Source: Artemisia argyi
Lineage: Eukaryota > Streptophyta > Magnoliopsida > Asterales > Asteraceae
DNA length: 64,000 nt
Direction: 5' to 3'
Assembly: GCA_030686995.1 (NCBI GenBank)
Contig: CM060684.1
Location: forward strand, 9,507,897-9,571,896
Below, one piece after another: positions 11,798 to 24,338 of the stretch (position 1 is its first letter; each line of letters starts with the position of its first letter). Both the position numbers and the translations under genes were made by a program. The notes below the pieces were generated by a model that saw only the letters and a program-made list of their open reading frames with translations, did not search any database and was not told the origin of the DNA.

Positions 11798-14149
11798 TCA
11801 CACAAAACATGGGTTGCCTCCCAAAAAGCGCTTTTCTTTATTTACGAGTCTTGTAGCTAGACTCAAGGTCATGAGCAATAACGTGACCTCATCGTTGGTC
11901 TCATTCTCTAGGTCATCTCCAATTTTAGTCTTGTATTCCGGGCCTAGTTGCAAGCATTCCTTGTAGAAACCAAATATTCTACTCATAACATAATCTACTC
12001 CTCTACATCTATCCTCATCATTCCTATAGTAAACCGCTTGCTTGAGCTCCTTTTCTAGATTCAAGAGAAGACGGTATTGTTCAATCTTATAGGGCATTTG
12101 GTAAGCGATCTCGTCATTCTCTTCCTTGAATCTAACTATCCCTAAGGTCGGATCATAACTCATCTTAGAGGCCTCAACGAACGGTTTTCCGAATACTACA
12201 TGACTTAGGCAATCGTCTATTACCGGGTGAATATCCTCTACAATCACAAAGTCAGTAACATAAGTAAAGTTTCCTACAAAGACATATAATCCCTTCACTC
12301 TCCCTACAAAGTTGCTCATCCAATTCGTGATAGGCATTATCCTACATTCAAGTTGCTTCTTCATTACCCAATTATAGTAGGTCCTAGTCATGATGTTTAT
12401 GGGAGACCTAAGATCGATGTAAGCTTTTCACACATGCAAATGCCCAATGTTGCATGGTATGTTGATATTAGAGGGATCACCTACTTTAATATGGGGTGAA
12501 CCAAGGATATACGGTGTCTTGGGATCATCAAATAAATCTTTGTGATATTCCCGTTCTTCCTCGGTGGGTGGCTTATCAAAGTACTCTTCTATGTTTCCTA
12601 TTTCCTATAACTTTTCTCCCTTATTGACTTCAACTTCCTTAATTTCCTCCCTAATCTCGGTTTGTATTCCAACTTCATCCTTGTCACTTTCTTCTATCTC
12701 TTCATATTTTGGCTTAATGGTGACAACATTGACAAAGTGGACGATTTTAGATGACGAGGGGTCCTTTGTTTGGATTCCGCTATTGGCTTCCCTAGTGTCC
12801 ATTTTAGGTGTAGTTAGCGCTTGGTTGTTGAGGGCTTTCAACAAGTTGTCAATCTTATTGGTCATCTCCGTTTGTTATTGGTTAAATTCAGTTTCAAACC
12901 TAGCTATGCGAGCTTCTTGAGATGCCATAAACTTAGACATCAACCCTTCATGATTATTGGTACTACTATAGTTGTTGGAAGGATTGTTGTTGAAAGTACG
13001 GTTAGATGGTGGATCGTTGGGTTGGTAACGATTAGGTGGATTGGAAGAATTATTTTGGGGCATGTTTTGGTTTTGCTTCCACCTAATGTTCGGGTGATTT
13101 TTCCATGAAGAGTTGTAGGAATCACCGTAAGGGTTTGGCTCGGGTTTGAAAGTGTACCACTTATCTCTCGCTTCGTCGGTACGCGAAGATGCGTAGTTTG
13201 CAAAAGCTGTTCCGGGGAGTTCCACGCAATCATGAGTGTCATGGGGACCACTACATAATTCACATGAAGAAGTGATTTTATTCACTTGGCTTGAAGGCTT
13301 AGGAGCTTCGTAGGATTTCATAAGACACTTGACTTGGTCCTTAAGTTCCATGATCCTACGGACGGAAGTGCTAGAATTGTTCGAAGGCAAGGATATTGCC
13401 TTGACCGTTTTGTTCAAATCACCGGGATCATTCCAACTTTCGTTGTCATAGAGAGCAAGATCTTCTATGAGTTCCCATGATTCTTCCACACTTAGATCAC
13501 GTAGCTTGCCACCGGCCGATTGGTCAATGGTTCGCCTTGTGGAGAGATCGATATGGTCATAGAAGATTTGGACTTGGAGCCAAAGATTTATGCCATGATG
13601 AGGGACTTTTTGGAGTAAGTCCTTGAAACGAGTCCATGCTTCATATAGAGTTTCACCTTGACGTTGTTGGAACATCAAGATATCATTTCTAAGCTTGGTA
13701 GTTCTCCCCGGTGGGAAAAATTGAGCAAGGAAACGAGTGGTGAGATAATCCCATGAGGTGATGGATCCCGCGGGTAAACGTTCAAGCCATTGACTATCTT
13801 GATCACGTAGAGAGAATTGGAATAGGAGTAATCGGGTTGACTCTCTAGTTGTAACATCAAGGTCTATAAAATCTACGATTTTAAGGAAATTCTTGAGATG
13901 TTGATTAGGATCTTCGGAACGAAGTCTATGGAATGCACATCCGCTTTGCACCAACCAGATGGTTTCGGATCGCAATGGGGACACATTGGCTCCTTGGGTG
14001 AGTTCAATGGTGTTTCGATAGCCTTGGTGGCTAGGACGGGAATATTCTCCTAAGGTTCGGGGCCTAGGAGGTTGGTTTGCTAGTGGTGGGTTTTGTGGGT
14101 GGTTTTGAATTGGTGGGTTGATGGGTTCAAAGATGTTACCGCCTTCCAT
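11798..14149 (-). pseudogene. Gag-protease ORF of element 2 with three in-frame stops
   Basis: One reading frame of about 784 codons from the ATG at 14149 to 11798, broken by TAA (12875-12877), TAG (12605-12607) and TGA (12428-12430). All three lie in the same frame, so they are nonsense changes and not frameshifts. The first 424 codons are gag: a retrotransposon-gag helical domain about residues 85-250 and a variant zinc knuckle C296, C299, H303, C308 (three residues before the His instead of four). After the second stop comes a retropepsin-like region. There the expected catalytic DLGAS reads DLRSP (near 12414), so the Asp is kept and the Gly is lost. No reverse transcriptase follows. The element probably spread before the stops arose. 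Confidence 0.85.
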
Positions 14150-14297
14150 GATGTCGGATGGTAAAGGTTACGAACAAAGATACGAAGAAATAAGATAGAC
14201 TAAAGAAAACCTAAAAAAATAAAAATAAAATCTTACTAGAAAGGAATCTAGCAAGTAGACCTAATAAAAAGAAATCCTAACCTAGACAATAACTATT

Positions 14298-14315
14298 CCC
14301 AGGGCTGCGGCGCCA
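14298..14315 (-). other. Primer binding site of element 2 (tRNA-Asp-like)
   Basis: Minus strand TGGCGCCGCAGCCCTGGG, a variant of the Athila/Tat primer site TGGCGCCGTTGCCGGGG. It is separated from the LTR by six bases. Confidence 0.8.
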
Positions 14316-14321
14316 AAAACT

Positions 14322-15722
14322 TGGTGTGCGTGGGAATTGCACCAGGTTTTACCTCTCAAGGGATCTCGAGAAGCTTACAACCCCCACCAGGCAGTGTACC
14401 TGATCGATGTAGTATAGTATAGTGACAAGTACCGGGGGATTGATCATTCAACTCAGGAATAGTGTCGCTAGGATTAGAAAGCCTAAAAACTAGGTCTAGA
14501 GGTGCAGGATGATTCTTTTTGTATTTTTATATTTTATAAAAAGCAAGTAAAAATCTCGGGTTTTGGAAAAAGGGGCGGAATTAGTTGCTAATCAACTAAC
14601 CCAATAACTAAGATGCAATCAAAATAAAATAACAGAAATGAAAATAAATCTAATAACTAATGTGGTGTGGACAATAATGGGTAAAATTGTGTTTACTTAG
14701 ATTTCATTACTCCCTAGATATCTTTTACAGGTTGATAGTTTGTTACAATTGCGTGGATGACGGGTTATATTCCTTAATACCATTCGTGGGGTGGCGCACG
14801 TACTTCCCCAACTCTATAAGCTCCTACTTCACTCCTATGTCGAGCCTGCAAGAAGCTCCTAACATGGGATCATTAGAATTCGCTCATGCATTAAATATAA
14901 CCATATTAACCTAGTGCACATCGGTTCATGTTTTTTAAGACGTTCAAGCATGTTACCTATGGAAGTCTTCCAGTTTTCTTAAGCCTAACATCGAAATCAT
15001 TCATCCGTAACAACTATAAACAAACAAGCAACCCATAATCAACATCTAGGTTTCACTACATCTAAGCAAACACACAAGAAATCTAGCCTAGCATGTTAAA
15101 ATCAAGACAAGCGTAAGATATATTCAAACAACACATAGACATATTGAATGAATTGAAAGGATACTTATCTTAATTAAGCATGAAAGGTTTCAAAGGGTAA
15201 AAACCCTTGAAAAAGCTATAAAAGTCGTGCTAGGGTTCCACTAAAATTCCAACCACCCTAATGAATAAAACTTGCAAAACTATATATAGATTATACAAGG
15301 TAACGGCTTCAAGAGGAAATCTCTGACGCCGTCAACTCGCCGCCTATAGTGAAATCGGATTGCCTAGATCCAAGTCTGATGCCGTCATGTGTAATATTGT
15401 TTTGGGCCGTCACCACTTTTACTCTTGACGGCCATGCCTTGACGCTATCACATTTCTACTAGACCGTCACCATTTTTGCTCTTGACGCCGTCATAAAATT
15501 GCTCTTGACACCGTCAGGTATTGTTCACACCAAGGAAAATTAAGACTTTGCCGTTTTCTTCACTTTTATGCTCCAAAAACGTCCAAAATGCTTCCTTTTC
15601 CAGAATTCACGCCGAAAGTACCTAAAATCACAAAAGGAACGATTTAGGGAAATATTTGATCAAATAAATTCGAATTCGGGCTTAAATTACCCCCTAAAAA
15701 TGGATCATTTTTCGGCTCATCA
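14322..15722 (-). repeat. Element 2 5' LTR (1401 bp)
   Basis: Minus strand begins TGATGAGCCG (at 15722) and ends CGCACACCA (at 14322). A TATA-like TATATATAG on the minus strand lies at 15280-15288, a plausible promoter. TGACGCCGTCA-type palindromes sit just upstream of it in transcription order (15324 to about 15515). Confidence 0.88.
15280..15288 (-). promoter_or_regulatory. Possible TATA box in element 2 LTR
   Basis: Minus-strand TATATATAG, about 435 bases into the LTR from its transcriptional 5' end and downstream of the clustered TGACG palindromes. Position and composition suit an LTR promoter; activity is inferred. Confidence 0.4.
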
Positions 15723-16311
15723 CATTTCATAATTTAAACTAGAACCCGGGCATGTAGTAGAGCCGGGAAAGGAGGGACGATAACAATTGTTAAAAGCATT
15801 ATTAGGGTCGGGAAAGGGAGCTTGGAGAGCAGCAGGGCCGGGAAAGGGAATAGGGCCGGGAAATGGAGCAGGATTAGGTGGGGAAAGAGAACATTAAATG
15901 GATTACCTTGGTTGTGTAGTGGCTAAAAAAATTGCCCAAGCTAAGATTCGATGGTGCCCATTCTAGAATTAGTCGCGTTAGCAGTTTCCTTAGCCGATCT
16001 AGCCTCTTGCTCAGTCACGAGAGCTCGTTGTTACGCCTCCTGAGCTTGCTTCCTAAATAACTCTTTCTCTTGCTGCTCTCGCCACAACACCTCCGTCATA
16101 TGCTGCCGAGTAATATAATCTTGTTCAAATGGCAGATGTGTGGACCTGTTAAAAGCTTTGCCACTGCCCGTCATCCTCCTGCCCATGCCTAACATATTTT
16201 GGCCATATTTTGGCGGTTGTCACTCGGAACTACTCTATTCAACATTTCTTGCTCGGTCATGAACGGGGTTGTACCAGCTTTAACTTGATCAAAAAGGGGC
16301 TTAATCTCCAG
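15723..16311 (-). pseudogene. Decayed exon cut by element 2, possibly CACTA-type transposon ORF
   Basis: Minus-strand coding-like sequence with a plausible 3' splice site on its 5' side: a T15 tract then GCATAG at 16312-16317 (read on the minus strand). The exon holds a Glu/Gln/Lys-rich helix-like stretch (about 16020-16100), an earlier segment with LGMGRRMTGSGKAF (about 16140-16185), and a Pro-rich tail with repeated PFPGP-type units (15775-15880). A frame change near 16200 and a TAA near 16037 show it is dead. The frame is cut at 15723 by element 2. The G-G-rich segment recalls plant Ptta/En/Spm proteins, but I cannot name the family safely. Confidence 0.45.
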
Positions 16312-16430
16312 CTATGCAAGTTCAAAAAAAAAAAAAAAAGGTATGTTAAAAACAAGTAAGTTAAAAAAAATAAGAAGTAACTTGATCTTAATAACACATG
16401 TTAAGAGATAAATTATGGAGTATTTTTTTA

Positions 16431-16592
16431 GGGCAAATTACCTGAAAACGTATTTAACTTACCACTTTTTACCATTGTATGTAGCATTTTTTTTCCCAAT
16501 AAATCAATGAACTTGCAAAATCCGTTCATTGCGTGTAGCGGTGACCTGTTTGACCTACTGGGGCAGGTTAAACTAACGATCGTTAGGTTTAT
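16431..16592. mobile_element. MULE-like foldback FB1, left outer arm
   Basis: Begins GGGCAAATTACCTG and is the inverted counterpart of 55243-55404. The arm resumes at 53706 after element 3, which inserted at 16592 and duplicated TTTAT. The flank ATTTTTTTA (16422-16430) matches ATTATTTTA (55405-55413) at 8 of 9 positions, a Mutator-type 9-bp target duplication. Confidence 0.8.
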
Positions 16593-19578
16593 TGTCACAC
16601 CCCCAAAATACCTGAATGGCAGCGGAATGGAATACCTGGGGGTGACTGTCATAGCACCATAGTTACAGTTATATTGAAAGACCTAAAGTGTCGTTTAGAA
16701 ACTACAGCGTTTGATCATTAAAACATTCAGAGTTTACAAAGCTTAGGTCCCAAAAGAGTTTGCCAATATAGTTAAAATAAGTTCAACAAGATCAAACGTT
16801 TCATAAGTGCAGAAAATATGGTGAGACACGTCGACTCCGCGACTCCATGAAGGTCCAAATGTATGCAACATGAGCTACCTTAATAACCTGAGAAATACAT
16901 TGCGAAAAACGGTCAACACGAAGGTTGGTGAATAATCATAGGTTTATAAGTAAATCGTAAGTACATAAGCCACAAGTAATAAGTAAACCGACAAAAATGT
17001 CAAAAAAAATGCAACATTGGCTCTTAAGCTCATGACCCCGAAGCTAGACTTAGTAATGGCCCCACCAGAGTGTTTACCAGACACTCAATTCGTTAAGACA
17101 TGAAATGCATTCGTCCCGCTTGGAGCAACCCAAACACGAATGAAGGCGTCACCCTCGATAGATCTATCCACTCACTCTCACTTAGCAATATAATTAATGG
17201 TCCATGATATATAAGGGGACTTAACTTGGTAGTAAGGCAACTTAAGCAATGTATGGAATTTGATATACTTGGGCATGTACAAAAATAATTGTGCAATGTA
17301 TTCTCCCCCGTGGGATTTAAAATCAAGTAAGTAATTAAAACGGGGCTATGAGAACTCACCTGGAGTGATAGTACAAAGATGGTACAACGATGGTAAAGAA
17401 ATCGGGACAATGAGGCGCGAACACTAGCCGCAACCTAAATGAATAATCGTGATCTAATTTAGATCATGCCGTGATGTAATGAATGCACATGCACATGATA
17501 CCTATACCACTCGTAACTTGGAAATACTGGTTATTGTCAAATAAAATACTTTCCATACTTAGGAAAAATAAGTCCAAATAGAGTTATAAAAACTTGTCGT
17601 ATTATATATCGTATAAAAATGTTAGCGTTATATCTCCTCGTATTGAAAACCTTAAAATAACGTCGTTAAGTCGTATAAATATTCTTTTGGGTCGTACATA
17701 TTTCATTTGTTAAGAATATCGTCCTTAGTAACATTTCTAGAAAATATACCATTTAGTGCATAAGTTATTATTTTCTAGTAGTGACTATATATATATATAG
17801 TTTTGACGATGTTAAAACGCGTATAACTTGGTCGTTTTAGGTTCATTTTCCTCGTTCTTTATATCCACGGATTCGTTTTTGTATATACTAATATATTTTT
17901 GATAACTCGGCTCCTCTAGGTTACGTTTAACACCTCTTTTTATCCGTCGAAAACTGCCAAACAGCATGCAGTTTTTATAAAAATAGTTTTCGTCGTTAAA
18001 TTTACAAAAATCATATCTCCTTTGTTATAAGCTCGTTTTAATCCGTTCTTTCGCCAAAAGTTTCGTTTTTGAAAGTATTTTCTAAATCTTTGGTCAAAAT
18101 TTAACCACCATCTACTGATTTTCCCACGAATCAAAAATAGGGACAGTAGGTATTCTTATTGTTTCAAAAATCATTTCTAGGGTTCTAATCTAGTTCCATC
18201 TTCAATCAAACCACTTTCAATCACCACAAAGCTAATCTAATCCTACCATACACCTTCTTAGGGTGTCATGGGTCCTTAAACATCATCAATCCACTAGGTC
18301 TAACAAGGGTTTCTCATGTGTTCATTTCTAGGGCTCAAAGTTAAGTATGTACAAAATAGAGTGGTATAAATCATTATATGCATGAGTTCTTGTAAGAAAA
18401 GTATATAACCATAGTAATAACTTGTAAAAATTATAAAAATGAGTTTGTTAACTTACTTGAAGGTTTAGGGAGTTTAGATGATGAAAAACCTACTAATCCT
18501 TGAGTTTCTATTTCAAAACTCCAACAAGGATGACTAAGTGAACAAGTTTACACCTAGATCTTGGAAAATTTGTTGTTCTTGCTCCTTCTTCTTGCTTAGG
18601 TCGATTATACCAAAAGAGAAAATGAGAGAAAAAGTAGTTTACTTGCACTTTGAATGAAAATTGTGAGAAAATGGATGAAAAGGTTTAATATATACTTAGG
18701 GGACAAAAGTTAGGTTAGCATTTAATTTGGTTGGTGAGATTTAAGCATGTGAAGACTAGGAGGGGGGGCCGGTTATGAAAGGAGGGAAAGGGGGGGTTAT
18801 GTTGGGTAATTATTTAGGGAGTTAGTGGTAAGATTGTGTAGTATTTGGTTAGTTTTAGGTGTAATCGGGTACCGGGTTTGCTAGAAATAAATTTTATTGA
18901 AGTTATTCGGGACATAATAAAGTCGTAAAAATTATAAAAATATGTCGGGTACAAGTACGGAGAGTTCGGGTGATTATTGTTTAATTTCTACGAAAACCGT
19001 CGTCATTTTAGTATACTTACGTTAATAATTAAAATAATTCTCCAAAATACCGGGTAAATTAATATTATAAATTTTTATATTATAAAAATGAATATAAAAA
19101 TATATTGGGATCGTAGTCGGGAGTGTCGGACGTGTTAGCCACATTATTGGTCGCGTGTTAACGTTTATTTAAAAATAAACATACGTAAAAGTTAATTATA
19201 CCAAAAGTATTATTTTAATTATCCTACGAGTGGAATAGTATGCAAGTGCCCTAATGATGATAAGCAGATTATTTCTAGTCCGTATGAAATGTCCCAAATG
19301 ATAATGCATGAATTCGCTCTTGAACCAATACGGTTACGCGAATTTAAATACTCGTAAACAAATTTTACGATGACATGAGTAATGCACGTGAATAGTGATA
19401 TTTCTTCCGGGAATGAATAGTGTCAAGTGAATAGTAAAAATTTCTGAACGCTTCTCAGAATGTCGAATTGACCTTGAAAACGATGAATAGTGATCGATGA
19501 ATAGTAAATGATGAATAGTAACTTGTGAATAGTATATTTCGAGGTTTGGAAAATGACCGGAAATTACGAGTTGTGACA
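16593..19578 (-). repeat. Element 3 3' LTR (2986 bp)
   Basis: Begins TGTCACACCC on the plus strand and ends GTTGTGACA. It matches the two pieces of the 5' LTR with few substitutions and a small indel near 16681. It contains a short TA run (about 17789) and a G-rich run (18759-18795) that differs in length from its partner at 52877-52917. No gene seen. Confidence 0.92.
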
Positions 19579-19591
19579 GTCTTCCCCTCTA
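19579..19591 (-). other. Polypurine tract of element 3
   Basis: Minus strand TAGAGGGGAAGAC directly before the 3' LTR start TGTCACAAC, the normal second-strand primer. Confidence 0.8.
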
Positions 19592-19595
19592 ACAG

Positions 19596-19614
19596 GAACT
19601 TCGTCCCGAAGTTC
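19596..19614 (-). other. Conserved 19-nt hairpin (element 3)
   Basis: Minus strand arm GAACTTCG, loop GGA, arm CGAAGTTC, a perfect 8-bp stem just before the polypurine tract. It has the same place and loop as the element 1 hairpin. Confidence 0.7.
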
Positions 19615-22600
19615 AGTTTGTGTTGGTCTCTGGAGTGGTATTGGTGAAAAGATGATAATAATTGAGAATTCCAGCGAACTTTCACGATAGGAAATCGACT
19701 CAGCTTCAATCGTTCGACCTAATAGTCCATGATTTCTATTGGTCCTCTTACCAGGTTTGCGTTTGTCCTTGGGTTGGATTCCTTTCCAAATGGGATTATG
19801 AGTGACTAATCTGAAGTCATTTCCTGGGATTTGAATAGGTGAAACATAGTTGTGTAATCCGGTTGTTCTCTAACAAGGCTCAAGTCTGACGGCCACTAGG
19901 CCTTCTCTGTCTGAAATATTACGTGGTCCGGTGTATATCGGTTTTAACTTTCCAAATTTTTCCGAATAATATCATGCCTTTCCTAGGCAGAACTTTCAAC
20001 ATGATCTGGCTACCAACTTGAAGTTTTAATGGTTTACAACTTGTAGAATTTGTAATTGATTCTTGACTTGTAGGAAATTTCTGGTTATTTCATGAATGCC
20101 TACTGGACTAGTGAGTTTGGCTTTTTTCGAGTTTGGTTCGTCAATAGATGATCAGTGCTTTTTCAGGCTTATAATGTAATATGGGTAATATATGTTGCTG
20201 AACTCAGTCAGAACTCAAATCTTATATGTCAGCTGGTCGATTCTAAAATGAATCTTAAATGGTCCAATATACTAGAGGTTCAATCTCTCGTGTTACCAAA
20301 ATTATATCATACCTCTCCAAGGCAAAGCTTTCAACTTAGCTCGTTCTTTCACGTGAATCTGGTTAGTTTGCTGTTCCAGGATACTCAATCCGCATGATGT
20401 GTGCCATGTACCAACCTAACTTCTACCAGTTTCTCGTTGCTCGTAACTGGTTCTTGACTTGTGAAATTTCCTTTGTTGTTCCATAATTTAGTCCTAGACC
20501 GGTGAATTTAACTTTTCGATTTCGGTCTGTAAATGGGTAATTGGTACTTCGACCATAAAGTGCCTCAAATGGTGTAGTCTCTACGCTCGTGCGATAACTA
20601 TCGTTGTAAACGAATCTGATTTATGATAAAAGGTTAGTCCAACCATTTCTAGAGTCAATCACTTATGCTCTGAGCATAACTTTCCTATGTTTGAATCGTT
20701 CTCTCGTTCTGACCATCGGTCTGAGGATAGTAGGCGGTGTTTACATCTAAATGGGGTTCCGAAGGAAGTCATAAAATGATAGCTAGAAGTCTGAGGTGAT
20801 TCGATCACCTTTATCAGGAACAATTGAAATAGGTACAATAAATCTTGTGACTAATTCCACAACATTACATCTTTCGAACACGGCGTTATACGAAGGAGAT
20901 AGAATATGGGTAACAATGTTTGATTCTTTGTGTTTTGGTCTAATGGATTGCTAAGACATGTGTCATTTTTTGCCTACTGTGCTTGGTCTCCATTACTGAC
21001 GTTTGTAATCATTCTATGGTGTTCCTCCTAATTTCCTTCATCACATATTCCAATATTCCTTATTGTCAAGTCACAAAGCCCTAGATGCATAAGCGATGTA
21101 GCATGGTGATTGGTTTTCAAAATTTATCTCGCGATTTTTGAGTTTTTGGTCGAAATCTTTTTCTGAATAAACGAATTTAGAAAATGGAGCAAATGGTTTA
21201 CCAAATAATATCTTTCTTGATGATTCAAAATTCAATAGTTAGGAAATGTCACGCGGTTTTCAAATAGGTTGTGAATAGGACTGTTTACCAAAGTTTGATG
21301 TTTATATATTTCCCATTGTACAATGGTTTAGCTAAATATTGATTAAAAGGATCGTATTTGTTCAAAATAGGCAATTCAAAAATTATCTTCTACAAGATAT
21401 GTGATTTGTATAAACACAATTTTTTTTAAATAAACTTTACTTAAAAGTGAAAATACTAACAAGGATAAAATAATAGGATAGGTAATGTTCGCATAATGCA
21501 TAGATGTCTAATGTTCGTTTCTTGATATTGGATGGTGCCTATTGGTGGGTATCTGGTAAAACTACAAGCCTAGGTATTCAACCAGCTTAAGTCTTGATAT
21601 GGTTTTATCGTTGAAATTGTCATCATGTTGGCAATATGAGGGTTTCAATTGATACTATGTCGATGAATTACCGTATTGTCTTCACATGTAGCTGGGGAGA
21701 TATGCTTGGGCCTGATGCCTCTCTTGATGTATAGGTGAGGTTATCTAGAATTTCTTGAGAACACAATGCCTTAAGGGAATCTATATCGATACCCTTCAAA
21801 TCAATTTTCCTTGGTGAAACTTATTATAGGGAAGTTTGCGTTTAGATGAGGTCATGTTTAATCAAATCGCTCTACAGTATCGGTTAGGAGGCTTGGTTTA
21901 TTCCCATGGTGTTGCTTAGCGTACCTTCACAATGTGTTCGATCCTGTAGCTCAGTCTAGCTAGTACCTTTGAATAAATATATTGGACAACTAGGTCAGAC
22001 ATGGTGAGTCGGATGGTCTCGTGGTATCCTAGGATTGTTGTTGAGTTATGAATTTTTCTTGTTATATACTTCTAATCCTGGTTAGTAGTTCTGTAATCCT
22101 TTCCTTGCTTTTCTGGTATCGAGGAATCCTATTCGTAATTGATATGGAAAGTCTCTCCTAGAGAAGTCAATGGAACAATCCAACTTAATGGCTAAGTGGG
22201 TGACAGGTGGGGTAATTATCCAGGGAGAGTTTGTCAGAAAAAGATACTTATAAAAGAGTTTACTTGTTTAAAACGCTTTTGAATGAAGATTGTTATTAGC
22301 AATACTTTATAAAGTAACTATTTCCTTCATGGCATAATCCTTCCTGAATTATACATAGGTGATCAGGCTATGTATAGTTGAGGACTAATGATGCGATGCT
22401 TGATTTAGTCAAAATAATATTATTTTTCTCAAAAGCTTTAGATGGTGTTTAACGCATTGTTATTAAAAATGGTATACTAAATATTTCCTTTTAAAGTAAT
22501 ATAAAAATTGTTTCGCGTAATAATAGTAAATATTTGGCGTAATATCGGAAAAATCCGTTTATAGTACGGTAACAAAACGGCTTATTTTAGAAATTCGGTA

Positions 22601-22944
22601 AAAAACAATTTCCCCATAAGGTAGTAAGATAGTTTGAAATAAAACTCGTTGAATGGTTTATTGGATACATGGGTAAATATTATGGAATGGTAATAATCTA
22701 TTAATCTGTCAAATACGAACTTGGTCAAATCCCTAATAAGACAATGGTATAATGTTGCTAAACGATTGAAAATTGCGCAATTGCAATAGAAAATGGAATA
22801 AACAAAGGCTACGATTATCACAGAGGTAACAAAAGATAGTCATTACATTAGATAAGAAAGTGCTTAATACTACTAGGTTACACCAACGTACTTATGGAAA
22901 GTACCAAAAGAAAAGTACAACCCTAGAGGGCTCAAACTATGGTT
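19615..22944 (-). pseudogene. Decayed pol of element 3
   Basis: Minus strand. A chromodomain-like end is traceable at about 19620-19740 by alignment with element 1. Integrase pieces are traceable at about 20500-20840, including the region around the integrase glutamate (the reverse complement of TCTCGTTCTGACCATCGGTC near 20702). Frames are broken by many stops and shifts. I cannot find protease, reverse transcriptase or RNase H motifs between about 20900 and 22940, although the length is close to that of a normal pol. Segments of this region match element 5 (compare 22080-22210 with 38700-38850, reverse complement), so the decayed state is shared. Confidence 0.6.
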
Positions 22945-23907
22945 TTACAACATGAAATGCCTCCTCCAGTTCCGGTCTCTCAACACCGGGCATTTACTCC
23001 TGAAGTGTCCCACTACACCACAGCCAAAACATGTAATTGATGGTTTCTGATTATCACTCACAATTGGAAACCTGCAGTCCCTGGTTTTGTGGGTAACCTT
23101 CTTATAGTTGCCACATGGTTCCGGGCAACGGCCTGGGTTATGATGATGTTGGCACTCTTCACACTTAGGTAAAATACCAAGGTAATCATTCTTTTCCTTT
23201 AGACCTGTAGCTTTAGGTTTAGCAACTCCTTGTCTCTTGTGTGGTCCTTGTGTGGCATTCTCACCTCGGTTGTTATCCTACTTCCTTTTATTGTCACTTT
23301 TTCTTCCTAAGATCTTGGGGTGAGCTATGCGTTCCTTTGCTTCGATCGCCATTCTGATAGCTTTAGGCATGGTATCGGGTTCCAATGAGTTGACCAACAT
23401 ACGAATTTCAGGAGAAAGTCCTCCGACGTACCTTTCAAGTTTCTTGCTTTCTGGTTCATCAATTGCAGAGCCTAGTCGAGCGAAATCATAAAAAGAAGCA
23501 GTATACTTAACAACATCATCTCCTACCATGGTAAGGTTTAGTGTTTCCTGTTCAATTGCTTGTAATTCGCTTTTCACACAGAACTTCAAACTCATCATCC
23601 TTTTTAGTTTCTCCCAAGAGTGTGAGTAAGCAGCATCAACTCCAACTACCTGGACATACTTAGTCCACCATTTCTGGGCATGCTTCTGAAAAGTGCAAGT
23701 GGCGAACTTAACTTTGTCTTCCTTACGCCAGTCACCACATTGAAAGATTTTTTCTAATTCTTCGAACCATTTGAGAAATTCCTTTGTGTCTATATTTCCG
23801 CTAAAGGAGGAGGGATTACAACCCATAAATTCCACGTGAGTAAGTTCCTTGGTGAGGGCAGTAGTTACGTTCCTGGCAATGGATTGTCCAACAGCAGCTT
23901 GCGTCAT
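22945..23907 (-). pseudogene. Gag of element 3 with one in-frame stop
   Basis: Starts MTQAAVGQSIARNV at 23907. A gag domain covers about residues 25-190 (WWTKY and WEKLKRMM region), with a TAG at 23278-23280. The same frame continues after the stop through a Cys/His-rich segment (CEECQHHHNPGRC) and a zinc knuckle (CFGCGVVGHFRSKC), ending with TAA at 22945. Without the stop it is about 320 residues. Gag is the best kept part of the element, which may mean it was used by copies that move in trans. Confidence 0.75.
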
Positions 23908-24338
23908 GCCTGGAGTTGTTTGCTTAAATCTATTTCCATCAAATCATAAGAGTCCATGAGAATCTATATGTAATAAAAATCATTATATTCATAACACATG
24001 AATATAATACATGAAAGTTTCGGTCTATATGGACCCATATCATAGATAGCACAACCATATCCATATGGTAGAGTCAACACTTGGTGATTCCGTTGTACAA
24101 CAATCAAAATACCACAAGTTTCTTCGAACTATGCCACACCTCTCGTGGCTAGGATAATAGTAAAAGCTAGTAAAGATATAAGTCTAGTCTAAAGACTTCC
24201 TGTAGTTTTTCTAGGTGAAATCAGGTTTTACGTCATCATAAGGTCGGGATAGTCCTGAAGCAGTGTCTGAAGTTGTGCGTCGACCACATTCTAAATAGCG
24301 TAGGTTCCAAACTAATACTGAGGAATCTGCGGATGTTC

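Larger units (their letters stand above)
9068..15722 (-). mobile_element. Element 2: gag-protease-only Ty3/gypsy element (non-autonomous)
   Basis: A minus-strand LTR element with a 1401-bp 5' LTR (14322-15722), a tRNA-Asp-like primer site (14298-14315), one broken gag-protease frame, about 2.4 kb of non-coding 3' region, and a 3' LTR of which only 9068-9418 remains in the window because element 1 inserted there. No reverse transcriptase or integrase motif occurs between 9419 and 11797, so another element must supply them. Its right flank (CATTT, 15723-15727) should be the target duplication; the left partner is outside the window. Asteraceae genomes carry abundant gag-protease proteins of this type, often labelled MAK10-like; that link is from memory. 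Confidence 0.85.
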
